From contig DKQD01000062.1 in the NCBI GenBank assembly GCA_002474345.1, positions 1 to 60,855 of the forward strand: a stretch of DNA of 60,855 nt, in the 5' to 3' direction. Below the pieces are notes generated by a model that made no database searches, was not told the DNA's origin, and was given only the letters and a program-made list of their open reading frames with translations. Both the position numbers and the translations under genes were made by a program. Source of the stretch: Bacteriovoracaceae bacterium UBA7317 (lineage in GTDB: Bacteria; Bdellovibrionota; Bacteriovoracia; Bacteriovoracales; Bacteriovoracaceae). Positions 43,844 to 51,479 of this stretch are shown here, piece after piece (positions within the stretch are counted from its first letter, which is position 1; every line of letters begins with the position of its first letter).

Positions 43844-44212
43844 ATGAGTTTGAAAGGTTGTAAAGTATTAATTGTTGATGATGAAGAAGATTTATTGCAA
43901 ATGGTTGCTGAAGCCTTTGAAGAAGAAGGTTGTACAGTTTCTACAGCAAATAATGGTGAAGACGCCTTAAATATTTTTTTAGAAAAAGATATACAGGTAG
44001 TCATCGCAGATGAGTCAATGCCCAAGTTAGATGGGCACGAACTAATGGCAAAAATCCAAGAGAGTAAAAAAGCTTTTCCTTTATATTTCTTTTCAACTGG
44101 TTCTATGGAGTTATTAGAGAATGAACTCCAGGAAAAAGGCGCGACAGGTTTGATCACTAAGCCCTTCGACTTAGACACTATCTTAGATCTTGTTAGAAAT
44201 AAAATTAGCTAA
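43844..44212 (+). CDS. Stand-alone CheY-like receiver protein
   Basis: 122 residues. One receiver domain: VLIVDDEEDLL (acidic pocket), phosphoacceptor Asp in VVIADESMPKLDG, FSTG (switch Ser/Thr), and Lys in TKPFDLDTI. No output domain. The ATG at 43844 has AAGGA eight bases upstream; longer starts at 43793 or 43811 are less likely. No cognate kinase adjacent. Confidence 0.9.
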   Translation: MSLKGCKVLIVDDEEDLLQMVAEAFEEEGCTVSTANNGEDALNIFLEKDIQVVIADESMPKLDGHELMAKIQESKKAFPLYFFSTGSMELLENELQEKGATGLITKPFDLDTILDLVRNKIS

Positions 44213-44285
44213 TTAAGAAATTTATTTTGTTGTAATTTTTAGTTGAAAGAAAAAAGATTAGAGATTTTATAAAAAGGAAAAGAGA

Positions 44286-45851
44286 TTGCAAGGGATGCAA
44301 ACCTCTACAAAGAAAAAACTTAAAGATTTCTTGAGAGTCTCCTCGGAGTTTAAATTAGGTCAGTTAGATACTGAAAGAAGCCACTTAAAAACTAAAAACT
44401 TATCTGTTCTCGCTCAAGAAAATGTCAATGAAGCCATTGAAATAATTTCTGATATAGATCTTAAGGCCATAAGCATACTAGAAAATGAGCTAGGCCCTAT
44501 CAAGGAATTGAAGAAGGAAATAGAAGGGACGATCGAATCAGGTGGTAAAGTTTTTATTTGCGGTTGTGGAGCAACCGGACGGCTTGCTCTTACTATTGAG
44601 AAGCTCTGGCGTGATGAATGCAAAAGTAAAAAAGTTAATTTAGATGATAGGGTTGTTAGTTTTATTGCAGGAGGTGATGTCGCTTTAATTAGGTCAATCG
44701 AAAACTTTGAAGATTACCCTGACTATGGTGCTAGACAACTGGTAGAGTTAGGCTTTTCAGAGAATGATCTTTTGATTAGTTGTACAGAGGGGGGAGAAAC
44801 ACCATTTGTCATCGGCGCAACTGAAAAAGCAATAAGCATTTCTAAAAGAAGGCCCTTTTTCCTTTATTGCAATAGAAATGAAACACTTACTAGGGTTGCT
44901 GCTCGGTCAAGAGTACTAATTCAAAGCCCAAAAGTGAAAAAAGTAAATCTTGTTACTGGGCCGATGGCCTTATCTGGAAGTACGAGATTGCAAGCTTCAA
45001 CAGTTCAGATGCTATTTGTAGGATTTGCTTTGCTTAAAAATAATAAAATTAAGGATGATCTTAATTTTTTATATCATTTTCTTAAAAGCAAGCCTTACCT
45101 TTTTCTCAAAAGCTTTATTGAAAAAGAGGCCAACTTTTTAAGGCAAAATAAACTGTTGTTATATTCAACAGATGAAAACCTCGGCATTACAGTTTTAACA
45201 GATACCACGGAAAGGGCCCCGACATTTAATTTAAATCCTTTCGAGAATTTCAAAGATGGCTATTCTATACCATCAAACTTTTATCTCTATTTTCCTCACT
45301 CTAGAAATTCGCTGGAAGCTTGGAAGTTACTTCTTGGTAGAGCACCCAGAACTTTTTTGTGGAAAGAGGTAACTGATGAAACATGTTTTGACCGGTTAAC
45401 TGGTTTTGATTTTAGTTGTGAACTTATTTCTAAAAGAAGAAATCTTGATGTTAGTCATGAGTTTTTTTCGATTCATCAGAAAGAAAAAGGGTTACTATTT
45501 AAGCTAGGTGACCTTGAGCACTGCTTGATTATTGAAAATAATAGACCTCTTATTGTTCATATTATTCTAAAAATGGTTCTAAATACTCTTTCGACTTTAG
45601 TCATGGGTAAGCTAGGACGTTTTCAAGGAAACCTTATGACTTGGGTCAAACCAAGTAATAACAAACTAATTGATCGAGCAATTCGATACTCTCAGGTTTT
45701 ATTAGAAGAAAGGGGAATCACAGCGTCTTATGAAAATGTTGCCCGTGCATGCTTTATGACCCTGGAGCAGGAACAGTGGAATAGATCTCTAGTAATGGAA
45801 ATAGTTAAGAAGGTTGAGAAAGATCAGCAAGGCCATGATAAAGTTATTTAA
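44286..45851 (+). CDS. MurQ/GKRP-like SIS-domain protein
   Basis: 521 residues. The N-terminal SIS domain has the MurQ-family blocks: VFICGCGATGRLAL, FIAGGDVALIRSIENFEDYPDYGARQL, ISCTEGGETPFVIGATE, FLYCNRN. MurQ (about 300 residues) cleaves the lactyl ether of MurNAc-6-phosphate, and eukaryotic GKRP has two SIS domains; the length here and a second SIS-like half (about 270-500) fit the GKRP-type layout. TSGRL of MurQ is ATGRL. Function open: etherase or sugar-phosphate-binding regulator. Likely start TTG 44286 with AAGGA eight bases before; ATG at 44295 is the alternative. Its end overlaps the converging tatA by 8 bases. Confidence 0.75.
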   Translation: MQGMQTSTKKKLKDFLRVSSEFKLGQLDTERSHLKTKNLSVLAQENVNEAIEIISDIDLKAISILENELGPIKELKKEIEGTIESGGKVFICGCGATGRLALTIEKLWRDECKSKKVNLDDRVVSFIAGGDVALIRSIENFEDYPDYGARQLVELGFSENDLLISCTEGGETPFVIGATEKAISISKRRPFFLYCNRNETLTRVAARSRVLIQSPKVKKVNLVTGPMALSGSTRLQASTVQMLFVGFALLKNNKIKDDLNFLYHFLKSKPYLFLKSFIEKEANFLRQNKLLLYSTDENLGITVLTDTTERAPTFNLNPFENFKDGYSIPSNFYLYFPHSRNSLEAWKLLLGRAPRTFLWKEVTDETCFDRLTGFDFSCELISKRRNLDVSHEFFSIHQKEKGLLFKLGDLEHCLIIENNRPLIVHIILKMVLNTLSTLVMGKLGRFQGNLMTWVKPSNNKLIDRAIRYSQVLLEERGITASYENVARACFMTLEQEQWNRSLVMEIVKKVEKDQQGHDKVI

Positions 45852-46002
45852 ATTTGTCTTTATCTTCTTTCTTCATTCCTTCCTTAAAATTTTTTAATGA
45901 CTTGCCGAGTGCCCCACCTAAGTCAGGGAGTTTTTTACTTCCAAAAAGAAGAAGCACAAGAAACAAAACAATAATAATTTCTGTCGGGCCTAAACCAAGC
46001 AT
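45844..46002 (-). CDS. tatA: Twin-arginine translocase subunit TatA
   Basis: 52 residues. MLGLGPTEIIIVLFLVLLL is the single N-terminal membrane helix, followed by the hinge FGSKKLPDLGGALGKSL with the conserved FG and an amphipathic helix KNFKEGMKKEDK. This is TatA/TatE-like: it polymerises to form the Tat translocation pore. AAAGGAG is eight bases before the ATG. It follows the metallo-hydrolase gene by 12 bases. tatB and tatC are absent here. The 3' end overlaps the opposing SIS gene by 8 bases. Confidence 0.93.
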   Translation of the reverse strand: MLGLGPTEIIIVLFLVLLLFGSKKLPDLGGALGKSLKNFKEGMKKEDKDKFK

Positions 46003-46014
46003 CAAAGAACTCCT

Positions 46015-46713
46015 TTAAGAAATAAATGGGTTGGATTTTTTTTCGGCATAAATTTGTGTTAAAGGTCCATGCCCTGGAATAACATTCGTTTCATCATGAA
46101 GGGTTAGTAACCTTTGTTTTATTGAGTTTATAATAAGATCTGAGTCCCCACCTGGTAGGTCAGTTCTTCCTATTGATCTTTGGAAGAGAGTATCTCCAGA
46201 AAATAAAATAGGAAGCTGAAATTTTTCTGAAAGAAAACAGCAGGATCCAGGGGTATGACCAGGGGTGTGAAGAGTATTAAGGATATTATTGCATTCATTA
46301 TTATTTTTTGAGTTTTCTGAAAGATGAAAGTTTTGTTCATCTTCTATATAAAAATCAACAGGGCGTGTTGGATCATCAGTTTTCGCTCCAAAAAATAGGC
46401 CTTGCTCTTTTAGGGCTTCATAAAGATAGAGATCTCCTTTATGTAGATATAATGGCGCATTTGTTAACTTATTAATAGAGACTGAATGTCCGATATGATC
46501 AAAGTGAGCATGGGTATGAATAAGTTTTGTAACTTTTAAGCCTTTCTCTTTAATAATTTTGGATAGAGTTTTTTTATCATTCCCTGGATCTACAATTATA
46601 CACTCTTTGGTTTTAGTGGAGTATATAAGTGAGCAATTACATGCAAAGGTGCCAATGGGAAAGGTTTCGACTTTTAAATCATTATATTCATGTTCAAAAA
46701 TAAGTGGGACCAC
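46015..46713 (-). CDS. Metallo-beta-lactamase-fold hydrolase (glyoxalase II-like)
   Basis: 232 residues from a GTG at 46713 (GAAAGGA upstream). Zn-binding motif HTHAHFDHIGH, TPGHTPGSCCF (His), SGDTLFQRSIGRTDLPGG (Asp and the short-chain glyoxalase II-like GRTDLP) and IPGHGP. Typical of YcbL-type hydroxyacylglutathione hydrolase-like enzymes. The substrate is not provable by sequence. Operon with tatA. Confidence 0.9.
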   Translation of the reverse strand: MVPLIFEHEYNDLKVETFPIGTFACNCSLIYSTKTKECIIVDPGNDKKTLSKIIKEKGLKVTKLIHTHAHFDHIGHSVSINKLTNAPLYLHKGDLYLYEALKEQGLFFGAKTDDPTRPVDFYIEDEQNFHLSENSKNNNECNNILNTLHTPGHTPGSCCFLSEKFQLPILFSGDTLFQRSIGRTDLPGGDSDLIINSIKQRLLTLHDETNVIPGHGPLTQIYAEKKSNPFIS

Positions 46714-46826
46714 TTTTTTAATCCTTTCAAGTCCTGGGGCGATGCAAATGTACCTGTGTTAACGGATAGAGAGAGACTATAACTTCCAAAAGAGAAGGAA
46801 AAGAGTTAATGGCGATACAGAGAGGA

Positions 46827-47030
46827 CTATTTATTTTGCGGTGAGTTGTTGCGGCGGGGTTCAATGCCTTTTTCTTGATTAAGTAAGTCAAGGGCATGGC
46901 TAAAGCAGACACCACAATCCTTGCCAATTCCAAGCTTGCTAAGAATCTCTTTGTGGGATTTCCCACGATTTGGCTTAGCTTGCTGTTTTAGGCTTTCTTC
47001 AGTTATTCCTTTGCAAATACAAATGTACAA
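46827..47030 (-). CDS. bfd: Bfd-like [2Fe-2S] ferredoxin
   Basis: 67 residues from a TTG at 47030 with AAGGGG eight bases upstream. MYICICKGITEESLKQ and LGIGKDCGVCFSHALDLL give the four Cys (CXC and CXXC) that bind the [2Fe-2S] cluster in BFD-like domains. Bfd releases iron from bacterioferritin; a bfr gene is not in the window. A TTG start plus small size makes it easy to miss. An overlapping frame over 46727-46966 has no such motif. Confidence 0.85.
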   Translation of the reverse strand: MYICICKGITEESLKQQAKPNRGKSHKEILSKLGIGKDCGVCFSHALDLLNQEKGIEPRRNNSPQNK

Positions 47031-47300
47031 TTTGAAGACCCCTTATTTTGTTTTATGTTATATTAAAAAGTTTCAATAATCAAACTTTTATTCGTCATGT
47101 AAAATAATTAGCTTTAGGTAGTTTTGGCAAATGATAATTGGAAAAACAGCGTATAACTGTTAAGTTATTGAAATTAAATAGTTTTCTGCTTGAGCATAGT
47201 AATGACGTTTTTAGCTTAAAAATTGACGAGAGAGGTTAAAAAAGTGGAGAATATTATAGTGGGTCAACAAAAAATGTGTGTTTAAAAAGGTCCCAATTTA

Positions 47301-49166
47301 ATGAAGCTTTACAAGGATGTAAGTTTTTTGTTTCGGTTTGCTAGGGTTCTGTTCACGACCCTCGTTATTTTTTTTAATCAAGAATCATTTTCGTCTTACC
47401 CCTTTATCGCAGAAGTAACCCTTGTACGTGGTAAAGCTACGTTTTTACCAATTCCCGAAAAGAAGGCACTTACACTCAAGAAAGGTATAAAAATTCGACA
47501 AGGCACCTCAATTGTTACAGGTAAAAATAGTTTTGTAAGACTTAGGTTTAAAAATGGCTCTCTTATCAGTTTGGGATCTAATAGTAAGATAGTTGTTTAC
47601 AATGTTGGCAAGAAGAAAACTGGAGTAATTTCTCTTATTGAGGGAAAGCTAAGGTCCAAAATTGAGAAAAAAAATAAGGGCCAAGGCTTCTTTGTAAAAA
47701 CGAGAACAGCTGCTTTAGGTGTTAGAGGTACAGAGTTTCAAACTATTTATAATAGGGAAAATAATGTAACATCGATGCTCACTTACGATGGAAAAGTACA
47801 AGTTATTAAAGTTAATAAAAACTTAAAGAAAAAAACAAAAATTCTTCCAAAAACTGATAAGGAAATTTTAGAAAATAGAGAAATAGAATTAAGAGAAGAT
47901 TTGAAATCCAAAAGTGCTCAAGCTGTGGAAAAAGGCCAGTATGTAGGTATTAGCCCTAAGGTTAAAACTCCAAGTTTTCCCGTTAAAATCTCACCAATCC
48001 AATTTACTGCTTTATATAATAACGACGAAATGAAAAAAGAAGGGGAAATTTCAAAAGCTGTAGATAAAAATGGTAAATTGATTGACCAGGTTGAGCAAAA
48101 GGCTCCCTTGGAAGGATTCAGAAATAGAAAAACAGGCAGTTATGCTCCTAGATCTGGAGGATTTCTTGATTTTAAAACGGGACTTTATGTCCCTCCAAGT
48201 TTTAGTAGTCAATTTAATGAGAGGTTAGGTGTTTACGAAGATAAAAATATAGGGAGTGTGAATTTAAAAACAGGTCTTTATATAACCCCGGAAGGCTTGG
48301 ATTTAGATCCAAAAAAAGGCTTTGTCCTTTCAAAAGAAGGTAAGAGTACTGAGAAGGCATTGAAAAAAAAATTGACTTTTCTTAACAGAAATATGGAGGT
48401 CCAATCTCCTTTAATCAGTAGTCGATTTGAGAAGAAGAAAAAAGAGACATTTGCTAAAAGTAAAGAAAAGAAATATTTCTTTGATAAAAAACAATTGTTA
48501 AAAAGAAACACACTTACGGTAGAGGTTGCAACCTTCTCTGAGAGTTTGGGTTTTGAGGATAACAATCTCGATAATAATAATTCTTTAAGTAACAGTAGAA
48601 GTGAACTCAATCTGTCCTTATTCCATGGTGGTAATAAATTTGGTCGTTTATTTACATCTTTTTCTATAGGTACGTATTCTAGTTCTAAAGTACATGAAGG
48701 ATCAAACTTGAGAGGTTTAAAGTTTGGTGTTGAGCTTGATTACGAGAAATTCAGATATTTAAAATCATCTCTTATAACATTAGGCTTTCAAGAAAAGTTT
48801 TATAATTTTTTTCCATCTGATTTTTCGACAACAAATGTGACTTACTTAAAAAGAATTTTTGTTCCTCAGTTAGAAGGAGAAACGGCCATTAATATTTTGA
48901 AAATGAAGAGGCTTGATATTAATGGAAAGGCCATGCTACGTTACCTCTTTCATTCTCGAACCGACTCAGGACTATCTGCTAAGCATGGTTTTGGTTTTGG
49001 GATGGGTTTGAATATTAGATTTGGAGTCATCCCACAAAAATTATGGTTAAAAACTTATTTGGATTACAGAAATGAAAACCAGACGGTTAACGGCCCTTTA
49101 GATAAATTTATTCAAAAAAGAGGGCAGGTAATTGCAGGCCTAAAGCTTTTTTATGATTTGATTTAA
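47301..49166 (+). CDS. FecR-domain exported protein with C-terminal barrel-like region
   Basis: 621 residues. N-terminal hydrophobic signal (to about residue 33). FecR-like domain (about 40-160) with RGKATFLPI, VRLRFKNGSLISLGSNSKI and FFVKTRTAALGVRGTEFQTIY, used elsewhere for peptidoglycan or signalling interactions. A middle region (about 270-350) repeats a KTGxY theme: RKTGSYAP, FKTGLYVPP, LKTGLYITP. The C-terminus (about 420-621) alternates amphipathic strands and ends VIAGLKLFYDLI, barrel-like. No FecI/FecA genes adjacent. The stop overlaps the converging ATP-grasp gene by 4 bases. Confidence 0.78.
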   Translation: MKLYKDVSFLFRFARVLFTTLVIFFNQESFSSYPFIAEVTLVRGKATFLPIPEKKALTLKKGIKIRQGTSIVTGKNSFVRLRFKNGSLISLGSNSKIVVYNVGKKKTGVISLIEGKLRSKIEKKNKGQGFFVKTRTAALGVRGTEFQTIYNRENNVTSMLTYDGKVQVIKVNKNLKKKTKILPKTDKEILENREIELREDLKSKSAQAVEKGQYVGISPKVKTPSFPVKISPIQFTALYNNDEMKKEGEISKAVDKNGKLIDQVEQKAPLEGFRNRKTGSYAPRSGGFLDFKTGLYVPPSFSSQFNERLGVYEDKNIGSVNLKTGLYITPEGLDLDPKKGFVLSKEGKSTEKALKKKLTFLNRNMEVQSPLISSRFEKKKKETFAKSKEKKYFFDKKQLLKRNTLTVEVATFSESLGFEDNNLDNNNSLSNSRSELNLSLFHGGNKFGRLFTSFSIGTYSSSKVHEGSNLRGLKFGVELDYEKFRYLKSSLITLGFQEKFYNFFPSDFSTTNVTYLKRIFVPQLEGETAINILKMKRLDINGKAMLRYLFHSRTDSGLSAKHGFGFGMGLNIRFGVIPQKLWLKTYLDYRNENQTVNGPLDKFIQKRGQVIAGLKLFYDLI

Positions 49167-50071
49167 TTCAGGGAAGCTTTCAGCTTCAAGATAATTTCCC
49201 TAGCAATATTAATTTTCGAGAATTTTTCGAACTGCTCAAAACCTGGAGAACAATTCATTTCTATAATGAGAGGCCCTTCTGAGGTCATTAAAAAATCTAA
49301 CCCAAGGTAAAATGCTCCGGAGTTTTCAAACGTTTTGTGGGAGAATTCTAAGATTTCTTTGGGAAGGTTTTTTGAGGTAATATATTTAGGAGATGAAACT
49401 AATCTTTCACTATTCTTTCTAAAATCAAAAGGTTGTGGCTGCTGTTTCAAAACTCCTCCAAGGCATTCACCTCCAAGGAGAAATACTCTAAATTCATCAG
49501 CACCATGAATATATGGTTGAAGAACAAAGCGTTGATCTTTTATTGCCCAGAAAGTTTCTAAAAAAGAAAAAAGAGAATCTTTTCCTCTTACAATGTTAAC
49601 ACCTAAACCTCGATTACCTCGATTAGTCTTCAAAATAAAAATATCGTCCTTTAGGTAAGGATAAAAAACAACATCTACTTCACTTAGAGTCGAGGTGAGA
49701 GGAGCTCCCCTAATTGAAAGCGTAGGAATTTGTGGAATTTTTTTTTCGAAAAAAAATAAGGCTTGTTTTTCTTTATCTCTAAAACTTCTTAGTACTTTAG
49801 GGTTATTTTCTATTAGAGCGCCTTTAAGAATTAGATTTTCTGAAAAAAGTAAATCAAAGTCATCAAAGCTGACACCAGAAGAGCGGTGTAGCCCTATAGT
49901 GCCTTCTTTTAAAAGATTTAATGCGCCATGAAACTTTGCTCTGGATGAGTTAAAGGAGATAGTTTCTTGGAAGGGGTTAAGAGTTTTTGCTTCTAGCTGA
50001 AGTAACTCAGCTTCTTGGATCAGCCGTGTCGAAGTACGAGTGTTTGGGTTCTGAGTAAGAAGAAGGAACAT
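49163..50071 (-). CDS. RimK-like ATP-grasp ligase
   Basis: 302 residues. ATP-grasp features: ILKTNRGNRGLGVNIV (P-loop-like Lys and Gly-rich loop), QPYIHGADEFRVFLLGGE, YLGLDFLMTSEGPLIIEMNCSPGFEQFEKFS (metal ligands Glu/Asn). RimK members add glutamate to ribosomal S6 or other acceptors such as F420 or small peptides; the acceptor here is unknown. Convergent with the FecR-domain gene. Confidence 0.85.
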   Translation of the reverse strand: MFLLLTQNPNTRTSTRLIQEAELLQLEAKTLNPFQETISFNSSRAKFHGALNLLKEGTIGLHRSSGVSFDDFDLLFSENLILKGALIENNPKVLRSFRDKEKQALFFFEKKIPQIPTLSIRGAPLTSTLSEVDVVFYPYLKDDIFILKTNRGNRGLGVNIVRGKDSLFSFLETFWAIKDQRFVLQPYIHGADEFRVFLLGGECLGGVLKQQPQPFDFRKNSERLVSSPKYITSKNLPKEILEFSHKTFENSGAFYLGLDFLMTSEGPLIIEMNCSPGFEQFEKFSKINIAREIILKLKASLN

Positions 50072-50200
50072 AATTGAAGCCCATGATTTTTATTATTTGT
50101 TCATTAAAATCTTTTCTGAAGACTAGAAAAGAAGTTATACTATGCAGCCGGTGGTATATTCAATATTATTGATACTCCAAAAAGGTTTTGTGGAAACAAA

Positions 50201-51319
50201 ATGAAAAAAATTTTAATTCTTATTTATCTGGCTATTTTTCTTTATCAAGCAGATTCTTTTGGTGTTATTGATAGGCGCGGTGCAGAGAGTCTTTCTGGGC
50301 TTGTTGTAGGCAAAGAGGTAGATTTAAACTCTAATTTGTTTTCACTTTCTGAAGAGAGCTTTCCTGAGGTGCAACAATATTTAGACTATATCTTAGATAT
50401 CAAGGAGTCCTCACTTAAGAAAAAGAAAATACTTCACAAGGTGCCTTTAAAACCAGAAAAAGAGCCTGTGGTTAAGTTAAAACCGAAAGTGGCTAAATTT
50501 TGTAAAAAAGTTAGTAAACGCTTTCTTCACTACGGATGGGGAAAAAGTAAGTGCAGCCGCTACCCCTGGAACCATGTGAGAAACTCCGTAACTGGAGATC
50601 CATTGATTTGGGTGACATACGGTAATGAAGAGTTGCATAGGGAAAAGCCCAAAAACACTACCTTAATTTTATGTGGAGTTCATGGTGATGAAATAACTCC
50701 AGTTAAATTTTGTTATGACATTATGAAGCATGTTAGAACCAATCAGCAAGCCTATAAAGAAAAATTGATTGTGATCGCTCCCATAGTTAACCCTGATTCT
50801 TTTTTTAGAAGAAGGCCTACAAGAACAAATCATAGAGGGATTGATATCAATAGAAACTTTCCAACGAGAGACTGGAGAAGAAATGCTCTCAAAATGTGGA
50901 AAAGGCGTTATAGAAAGGATAAAAGAAGGTATCCCGGTAAAAGACCCCTAAGTGAGCCAGAGGTTATTTTTCAGGTCAATTTAATAAAAAGATATAAGCC
51001 AAATAAAATAATTTCTGTTCATGCACCTCTCACAATAATTGATTATGATGGGCCTACTAAAAAGGGAAAAAACTTCAAAAAAGCCTCCCAGCTTTTGGTC
51101 CAAATGAGTCGAAAAGCTAGTGGCTATAGGATTAAGAACTACCCCTTTTTTCCAGGAAGCCTTGGAAATTGGGCCGGTAATGAGAGAGGAATTCCTACCT
51201 ATACTCTAGAGCTTCCCAGCTCAGATAATAGAAAGCACAAGGAGTATTGGAGGCTTTTTAAAAGTGCAATTCACGCAGCTCTTCTTAAAGACTTTAGGGT
51301 TGATCAGGAAAGTTTATAA
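50201..51319 (+). CDS. Exported M14-family zinc carboxypeptidase (MpaA-like)
   Basis: 372 residues. Signal peptide (about 1-19). An N-terminal extension of about 110 residues, Lys-rich, precedes the catalytic domain. LCGVHGDEITPVKFCYDI gives Zn ligands His and Glu (HxxE), GIDINRNFPTRDW is the NRNFP substrate-binding motif, ISVHAPLTIIDYDGP the third His, and YTLELPSSD the catalytic Glu. The NRNFP/HxxE set resembles murein-peptide amidase MpaA, which cuts gamma-D-Glu-mDAP. Exported, so it may act on its own or prey peptidoglycan (inference). Confidence 0.88.
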   Translation: MKKILILIYLAIFLYQADSFGVIDRRGAESLSGLVVGKEVDLNSNLFSLSEESFPEVQQYLDYILDIKESSLKKKKILHKVPLKPEKEPVVKLKPKVAKFCKKVSKRFLHYGWGKSKCSRYPWNHVRNSVTGDPLIWVTYGNEELHREKPKNTTLILCGVHGDEITPVKFCYDIMKHVRTNQQAYKEKLIVIAPIVNPDSFFRRRPTRTNHRGIDINRNFPTRDWRRNALKMWKRRYRKDKRRYPGKRPLSEPEVIFQVNLIKRYKPNKIISVHAPLTIIDYDGPTKKGKNFKKASQLLVQMSRKASGYRIKNYPFFPGSLGNWAGNERGIPTYTLELPSSDNRKHKEYWRLFKSAIHAALLKDFRVDQESL

Positions 51320-51479
51320 TAATAATTTGGATTGAGTTAAACAAAAAAAGTTTCTGTTTTAATTCTGTAAACTTCTGAATTCACGACTATTTTGGTTTTT
51401 TTGAACTAAACGCTCACTTTTACGAGAATTCTACCGAAATGCAACTTGTAAGGTCAAGTAATGTGAGGGTGGCACAAGA

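Noticed and set aside
47223..47260. TTGACG followed by TATTAT/TATAGT before the FecR-domain gene
   Set aside because: Spacers of 23 or 26 bases are too long for a sigma-70 promoter.
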